Part shown: piece by piece, positions 7,958 through 13,182 of the stretch
Layout: each line of letters opens with the position of its first letter
Position numbering within the stretch: position 1 is the first letter of the stretch
Source of the DNA: Paraglomus occultum
Lineage: Eukaryota > Glomeromycota > Glomeromycetes > Paraglomerales > Paraglomeraceae
NCBI GenBank assembly: GCA_910592205.1
Contig: CAJVPJ010001025.1
Coordinates: 1 to 13,182 of the forward strand
Direction: 5' to 3'
DNA length: 13,182 nucleotides
Notes under the pieces: generated by a model
Databases searched by the model: none
Seen by the model: the letters and a program-made list of their open reading frames with translations, nothing else
What the model was told of the DNA's origin: nothing
Position numbers and translations under genes: made by a program

Positions 7958-8115
7958 CAAACTCCCTAAATGCCAGCTTCTTCAACCCCATCTCGACCGG
8001 GCATTTAAAAATCTCTTAACCCCTAAATCGATCGTCCAAATTAGTTGAAACAGGTGCTAAATGCACGCTCTCAACTTTTCAGTCCCAAGGGCGTGCATTT
8101 AGGGAGAGTTGACTG
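7958..8115. mobile_element. MITE-like element with TA flanks (Tc1/mariner-pogo style)
   Basis: The left end reads CAAACTCCCTAAATGC and the right end, reverse-complemented, CAGTCAACTCTCCCTAAATG. They share the 12-bp perfect inverted repeat CTCCCTAAATGC (7962-7973 against 8095-8106). TA flanks both ends (7956-7957 and 8116-8117), as expected for Tc1/mariner-type insertion. Inside, partial copies of the terminal motif recur (GGGCATTTA near 8000; CTAAATGCACGC at 8057-8068, a perfect partner of 8091-8102). The 158-bp length and absence of any ORF fit a non-autonomous element. The two ends differ by a small indel, so it is probably old. Confidence 0.55.
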
Positions 8116-8435
8116 TAGTAGTAATTAGTAATGCCCACTATTGATGTGTTACAATCCATCCGCGAATAGAATAATAGTAATAAATCTTGAGGTGTAAATA
8201 GAATTTTTATATTTGAGTATTGCGTGATGATCGGCAAGTATTTAAAATTCTAGAACTAGTGAGTGATAGAAATAGACACAAAGTTAGATGCGAGATCACG
8301 AGACACAAAAAAATAATCAGTAAAAAAAACTCGATCAGACGATGCATCAGTAACCTGACCACCGATTGCCCGACGTCCTTCAAACCCCTACAATAAACTC
8401 ATCAGGGGTCTTCACGCAAATAAAGTGGCAGCCAC

Positions 8436-8443
8436 TGACGTCA
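8436..8443. promoter_or_regulatory. Perfect CRE palindrome TGACGTCA upstream of Lon
   Basis: The full eight-base consensus for ATF/CREB-type bZIP factors lies 40-47 bases before the Lon start codon. Function is inferred from the motif alone; it may be promoter or 5' UTR, because the transcription start is unknown. Confidence 0.5.
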
Positions 8444-8451
8444 CCGTCATA

Positions 8452-8467
8452 TACCCTATTCAGGGTA
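8452..8467 (+). promoter_or_regulatory. Short hairpin just before the Lon start
   Basis: TACCCT and AGGGTA pair perfectly around the four-base loop ATTC, 15 bases before the Lon ATG. In RNA this would be a small stem near the initiation site. At this size it can also be chance. Confidence 0.3.
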
Positions 8468-8472
8468 AAGTA

Positions 8473-8538
8473 ATGCAAGTGTATGGCCTCTTTTCGAGTT
8501 TGTTTCCAAACAATACTGAAAAACCTCTCTGGAGGTAG
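8473..8538 (+). promoter_or_regulatory. Overlapping upstream ORF (21 codons) at the Lon start
   Basis: An ATG at 8473, ten bases before the Lon ATG and in another frame, opens a 21-residue ORF that stops at TAG 8536-8538, inside the Lon coding region. It has a purine (G) at -3, whereas the Lon ATG has T at -3 and G at +4, so scanning ribosomes might prefer the upstream start. If present in the mRNA it would lower Lon translation. Confidence 0.4.
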
Positions 8539-11500
8539 TGCAGTTATTGCGCGCTCCCCCACAATTGCAATAACAAATCAAGTTTTACCTGTTGGTGCGA
8601 GGTGCTTTCTGACGACCGCAAGGAACGGTCCTGTTTTCGCGGGAGGGATCACAGTCGAAGTGAACAGATCACATGCTGCCGGTCTACCCTACTCACAACT
8701 CTGTCGAAAAACGGAATGGAATTCAACGTGGGCTGAATGGTATAGCAAAAGAGGTTTTAGACGTGGAAGATCAAAAGGGCAAGATAAGTTAACTTCTAAT
8801 CAAGACAATGGGAACGAAAATAAGGACGAATCCGATCAAACAGGACATAACGAGAAACAGGAGGATGTTACCGAAGATAACCATGAATCTAGTAATGAAG
8901 AACAAGATAACAACTCAAGCAGTGCTGCAGAAGGAAAGGGAGACGATCAAGGTAAAGGAAATGTTGGATCAACCTCTGGATCAGGTTCAACTCCCGGATC
9001 AGGTTCTGGCTCGGATAATTCGGCTCGATCTCCCTTTGAAGGCATTCAGCGAACATTACACGTACTAGAAACAACTCTGCAGAAGCCATCAATACCTGAG
9101 GTATACCCGCAAGTTTTAGCCTTACCCATTGCTCGTCGGCCGCTCTTTCCCGGATTTTATAAAGCAGTTGTCGTCAAAGATCCGAGCGTTACTGCAGCAA
9201 TTAAAGAACTTATGAAACGCGGTCAACCATATGTTGGGGCTTTCTTGTTAAAAGACGAGGAACTCGATGTTGATGTAATCACGGATATCTCGCAAGTGTA
9301 TAACGTTGGTGTGTTTGCTCAAATCACAAGTGTATTCCCGGCAAATAGTGGACAGGACGAGAACTCATTAACAGCCGTTTTGTATCCTCATCGGCGTATA
9401 CGAATCTCGGAGCTTATCCCACCGACGGATCACGTAGATCAGGTGACTGGTGCGGAAATCGCCCCCACAGAACACGATAATGAGCATTCCGAAGACAAAA
9501 CCGTGAAAGAATCGCAGACGCCTTATGTGACATCATTCCTTAAAGACTTTCATGTATCACTCGTCAATGTAGAAAACCTTGTCGACGAACCGTACAATCG
9601 TAAGAATCAAGTAATTCGCGCAATTACTTCCGAAATTGTAGCGGTATTCAAGGACATAGCAACGTTAAATCCACTCTTCCGTGATCAAATAGCTAGCTTC
9701 TCAATGTCACAGTCGGCTGGTAACGTTTTCGAAGAGCCCGCTAAACTTGCCGATTTTGCAGCCGCCGTTTCAACCGGTGAGCCGCATGAATTGCAGGACG
9801 TTCTCGAGAGTCTGTTAGTTGAAGAGCGTTTGCAAAAATCTTTGCTTGTATTAAAAAAGGAATTAGTTAATGCTCAGCTGCAAAGCAAGATAAGTAAAGA
9901 GGTCGAGTCGAAAATAGCCAAGAGACAGCGAGAATATTATTTAATGGAACAATTGAAAGGAATAAAAAAAGAACTTGGTATTGAATCTGATGGTAAAGAC
10001 AAACTTGTGGAGAAATTTAAGGAAAAGGCTGAGAAACTTACCATGCCTGATGCTGTCAAGAAAGTCTTTGAAGAGGTTTGTGTGGTCTTCTTTTCCTCAT
10101 TGGAACTTTATGTTATTGGCTTATCATAGTGATAACTGTGCTTTGCAGGAAATCAATAAACTCGCTCACCTCGAACCTGCTGCTTCTGAATTCAATGTTA
10201 CACGTAATTACCTGGATTGGCTGACGCAAATACCCTGGGGGCAACGCTCACCAGAGAATTACAATATCAAACACGCTATGAAAGTCCTTGATGAGGATCA
10301 TTACGGTTTACAAGATGTGAAGGATCGTATTTTGGAATTTATTGCGGTTGGTAAATTACGCGGAACTGTTGAAGGGAAAATATTGTGTCTAGTTGGACCA
10401 CCAGGTAATTAAATTATGCGACTGTCGCCACTGGCATTGTAATGCAACGTTGACTATTGTCTTATATACATCAGGTGTTGGCAAGACTTCTATTGGAAAA
10501 TCCATTGCGCGTGCGTTATCCCGTCAATTTTACAGATTCAGTGTTGGTGGTCTCACCGATGTTGCTGAGATTAAGGGACATCGTCGCACTTACGTTGGTG
10601 CAATGCCCGGAAAAGTTGTTCAGGCTTTGAAAAAAGTGCAGACAGAAAATCCGTTAATACTAATTGATGAAGGTACTAGATCGTTTACCTCTGCTTGCGT
10701 GTTACACATATCGACAGATATTAATCTTATTTCCATAACAGTTGACAAGATTGGACGTGGTCACCAGGGCGATCCTTCCTCTGCTTTGCTTGAACTTTTA
10801 GACCCAGAACAGAATGCCTCGTTTCTTGATCACTACATGGACGTGCCAGTCGATCTATCCAAAGTTCTATTTGTGTGTACTGCAAATATTGTTGATACCA
10901 TTCCAGGTCCTCTACTAGATCGAATGGAGGTCATTCAATTATCTGGTTACGTGGCCGATGAAAAAGTTGCTATTGCAGCAAAGTATCTTGCGCCAGTCGC
11001 TAAGGAAATGGCAGGATTGCAGAATACAGATGTTGTCCTTCACGAAGATGCTATTGAGGCTTTGATTCGATCTTACTGCCGCGAAAGCGGAGTCAGGAAC
11101 CTGAAAAAACAAATAGACAAAATTTATCGTAAGGCAGCGTTAAAGATAGTGAAAGATATTGGAGATGAAGAATTGCCTTCTCAAGAGTTGGATAGGTCTT
11201 CGACCGAGGGAGAAACACCACTATCTTCGATAGGAGCTGCTAAAGTTGATGATGAAGATATCAACGTTACAACTGAAAATCGTAAACCTTTGGATGTTCC
11301 ATCTAATATACACGTTGATATTACTGCCGAGAATCTTAAGGATTACGTTGGTCCTCCCGTATGGTATTCTGACAGGCTGTACGATCAAACGCCACCAGGC
11401 GTTGTTATGGGATTAGCATGGACTAGTATGGGTATGCTGTTAACATTTTCTTTTATATTCTCGTATTACTTCACGTACACGTTGTTAAATTTCCGAACGC

Positions 11501-12226
11501 ATTACGTTTCAAAGGCGGTTCTGCTTTATATGTGGAGTCCACTTTGGAGTCGATTTTAACGTCGAATTCAACACCGTCTTTGAACAAGACTGGTCAAATG
11601 GGCGACGTTATGAAGGAATCGACTGCAATTGCATATACCTTTGCAAAAAGCCTCATGGCGCTTGAATATCCAGGAAACAGATTTTTCGAGAAAGCTGCAA
11701 TTCATCTCCATGTTCCTGAAGGTGCTACGCCAAAAGACGGTACGAAATATCTTTATTAATGTTGTACTTGAGAATAAAGACAATCCAGTATCAGGCATTT
11801 TTTAAACTAATTGGCTTGTATACAGGACCGTCGGCTGGTATAACAATGGCAACATCACTTCTTTCTCTCGCTCTCCAGAAACCATTAGATCCGACAATAG
11901 CAATGACGGGTGAGTTGACGCTCACCGGCAAGGTTCTCAAAATTGGCGGTCTACGTGAAAAAGCTGTAGCTGCTAAGCGATCGGGTGTGACTACATTAAT
12001 CTATCCGGAAGCCAATCTCAGTGACTGGGAAGAGCTTCCGGAAAACGTGAAGGAAGGTCTCAGGGGTGTACCCGTTGCTTGGTATAGCGATGTATTCAAG
12101 GTGGTATTTGGTGATATATCGAAGGAGTACGCGACGAACGTTTGGGACACTATGATTAATCAAGTCGAACAAGAAGTAACTGTGACAAAGACTAGAAAAA
12201 AAGAACAAGAATTTGTAGAGCGTTAA
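8483..12226 (+). CDS. PIM1: Mitochondrial Lon protease (Pim1/LONP1 type)
   Basis: Six exons: 8483-10075, 10149-10404, 10475-10672, 10742-11431, 11515-11739 and 11826-12226, all in frame, giving 1120 residues, close to yeast Pim1. Lon is an ATP-dependent serine protease of the mitochondrial matrix that degrades damaged proteins. The N-terminus is basic and hydroxylated with almost no acids ([18 protein letters not shown]), as expected for matrix import, followed by a long acidic, Gly/Ser-rich linker (~107-190). The substrate-binding N domain starts at about 208 ([15 protein letters not shown]), with a coiled-coil bridge ending [20 protein letters not shown]+ domain: Walker A GPPGVGKT at 614-621 (split by an intron), Walker B LILIDE ending at 682, then sensor CTAN and GYV. 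Protease domain: [15 protein letters not shown], catalytic Ser990 in DGPSAGITM and Lys1033 in [11 protein letters not shown], spaced 43 residues apart exactly as in bacterial Lon. An acidic insert (~840-890) separates AAA+ and protease parts, as in fungal homologues. Intron 1 has a GTTTGT donor. No defect is seen, so the gene should be functional. Confidence 0.96.
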
Positions 12227-12653
12227 GAATGAATAATATAATATATTATTTTATTTTAATACGTCGCGATTGTGCTGGGTTTGGTATTTCAATTTTTTGA
12301 TTAATTCGTTAACTAATTCCAGTGTTACTGTTCATGTTTTAAATTGTGAAGAATGGAAGAGTTTATAACTGTGTTTCTTGTCCTTCATGTGAATGATCTC
12401 TGACATGCTTGCAGAGTATTACTTTTCTATTCTGATCGCTTATACAGTCCGTCAACCCTTTGCTCTTTTCTAATTATACTTAAAAATGTTAACAGCAAGT
12501 AATGTTAACATTAAACGAAACATTTATTCGATAAAAAGGGCATGTAACCAACCATCAAAAAATACAAGCTTAGGGAAACAAAAGTATTTGATAGTTACCA
12601 ATGCGCGAATGACTTAGGTCAGTGATAAAAATTATATATAGGAATACCCGTAT
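12227..12653. other. Intergenic, Lon 3' side and spacer before copy B
   Basis: No gene seen. Right after the Lon stop the sequence is A+T-rich (AATAATATAATATATTATTT), suitable for 3' end formation, though no exact AATAAA is present nearby. A perfect 12-bp palindrome, AATGTTAACATT, lies at 12501-12512, with a direct copy of AATGTTAAC just before it (12485-12493). No terminal inverted repeat of copy B was recognised. Confidence 0.5.
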
Positions 12654-13182
12654 ATGGAAAATTGTAATTATAATGGTTCAAGCGAATACGAAAAAGCAAT
12701 CCGTTTCTTAGAGTTAGGTTGCAATTGTGGTTGCTCAAAAACGATTTCGAAAGACGGGTTTGCCAAATTACGTGAAGCGTTTCAAGCTCTCTCTAGATCC
12801 GAGCAAGATATATTTTTAATGGCCCAGCTGAAAGCAATGAATGGTGGAGAAATAACTGCCAGTCGACGTCTTAAACAGAAAGCGCGTACTAATAAAAGAA
12901 CTTTTTATAATTGAGATCGTAATACGCCTCTCTGTCAGAAAACGTATCTCAATATGTTAGGAATTGGCCGTACGCACTTCGAAATCACCTAGTGACGAAT
13001 GGTATAATACCGCGTGTTCATGGTAATGTAAAAAAAGTGCCGCGATGGAAAACCAAAATAACCATTGATATAACCGTTGCTACTGCCGTGAAGAATTTTC
13101 TCGAAAATTATGCGGAAATTCATGGACTACCAAGTCCTGGTAGAAATGTCAATCGCATTACTCAATCTCTTACACTTTTGCC
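12654..13182 (+). pseudogene. Transposon-like gene, copy B, broken and cut by the window end
   Basis: Plus-strand copy of the gene also found, inverted, at ~4936-3967. The ATG at 12654 begins MENCNYNGSSEYEKAIRF, then a cysteine motif (LGCNCGCS), FAKLREAFQALSRSEQ, FLMAQLKAMNGGEI and ASRRLKQKARTNKRTF. At 12912-12914 a TGA interrupts the frame at the same place as in copy A, where the flanking context suggests a lost tryptophan (FYN-stop-DRNT). The frame then resumes (PLCQKTYLNMLGIGRTHFE), breaks again at a roughly 10-base deletion relative to copy A near 12983-12990, and continues in another frame with PRWKTKITIDITVATAV and SPGRNVNRITQSLTLL to the window edge. The 5' end is better preserved here than in copy A. 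The rest of the gene lies outside the window. Confidence 0.7.

Larger units (their letters stand above)
8118..8482. promoter_or_regulatory. Promoter and 5' UTR region of the Lon gene
   Basis: No gene seen on either strand. The left part is A+T-rich. The last ~130 bases before the Lon start contain the regulatory-looking motifs listed separately (CRE, hairpin, upstream ORF). A second GACGTC core lies at about 8371-8376. I see no unambiguous TATA box at a fixed distance. Confidence 0.45.

Noticed and set aside
8808-9092. Plus ORF 8808-9068 and minus ORF 8889-9092 within Lon exon 1
   Set aside because: They are alternative frames of the low-complexity acidic and Gly/Ser linker of Lon.
9975-10412. 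Separate ORF 9975-10412 next to Lon
   Set aside because: Its first part is a shifted frame of Lon exon 1 plus intron 1; only the part from 10149 is coding and belongs to Lon exon 2.
1-13182. tRNA or rRNA genes
   Set aside because: No cloverleaf-compatible B-box motif or conserved rRNA block was recognised by eye on either strand.

Overview
The window looks like a piece of the nuclear genome of a filamentous fungus, most likely an arbuscular mycorrhizal fungus (Glomeromycotina) or close relative. The genes are interrupted by short spliceosomal introns. The housekeeping genes are eukaryotic: a mitochondrial Lon protease and a splicing-type DnaJ protein. The intergenic sequence is A+T-rich and crowded with decayed mobile-element fragments. 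The taxonomic call is inference; no rRNA or other marker is present.

Layout. Bases 1-1425 hold no confident gene, only a GTA microsatellite and weak open stretches. On the minus strand, 2117 down to 1426 encodes a DnaJ protein of the DNAJC17/Cwf23 type in four exons; its usual C-terminal RNA-recognition part was not found. Bases 2118-2816 are intergenic with one hairpin. At about 2817-3975 is a very A+T-rich block that reads well only if TGA is taken as tryptophan: a small plus-strand ORF converges with a minus-strand gene that ends in a membrane segment and an acidic tail, their stop codons overlapping by two bases. This looks like decayed DNA from a Mollicutes-type bacterium, and the mycoplasma-related endobacteria of these fungi are the obvious candidate. 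It is fused at about 3967-3975 to a broken copy (A) of a repeated transposon-like gene, which runs on the minus strand up to about 4936. A second broken copy (B) starts at 12654 on the plus strand and leaves the window. The two copies are divergent and bracket about 7.7 kb.

Between the copies lie two apparently intact plus-strand genes. The first (5268-7451, five exons, about 486 residues) is an unrecognised fungal protein with a basic, possibly nuclear-targeting N-terminus and a C-terminal half whose motif order resembles PD-(D/E)XK nucleases. The second (8483-12226, six exons, 1120 residues) is the mitochondrial Lon protease (Pim1 type), with all catalytic motifs present. Between them are a decayed integrase C-terminus (minus strand) and, abutting it, a 158-bp MITE-like element with TA flanks. 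A perfect CRE palindrome and an overlapping upstream ORF sit just before the Lon start codon.

Functionally, Lon acts in mitochondrial protein quality control and the DnaJ protein probably in the spliceosome. They are unrelated neighbours, and the rest of the window is shaped by mobile DNA and an apparent bacterial insertion.
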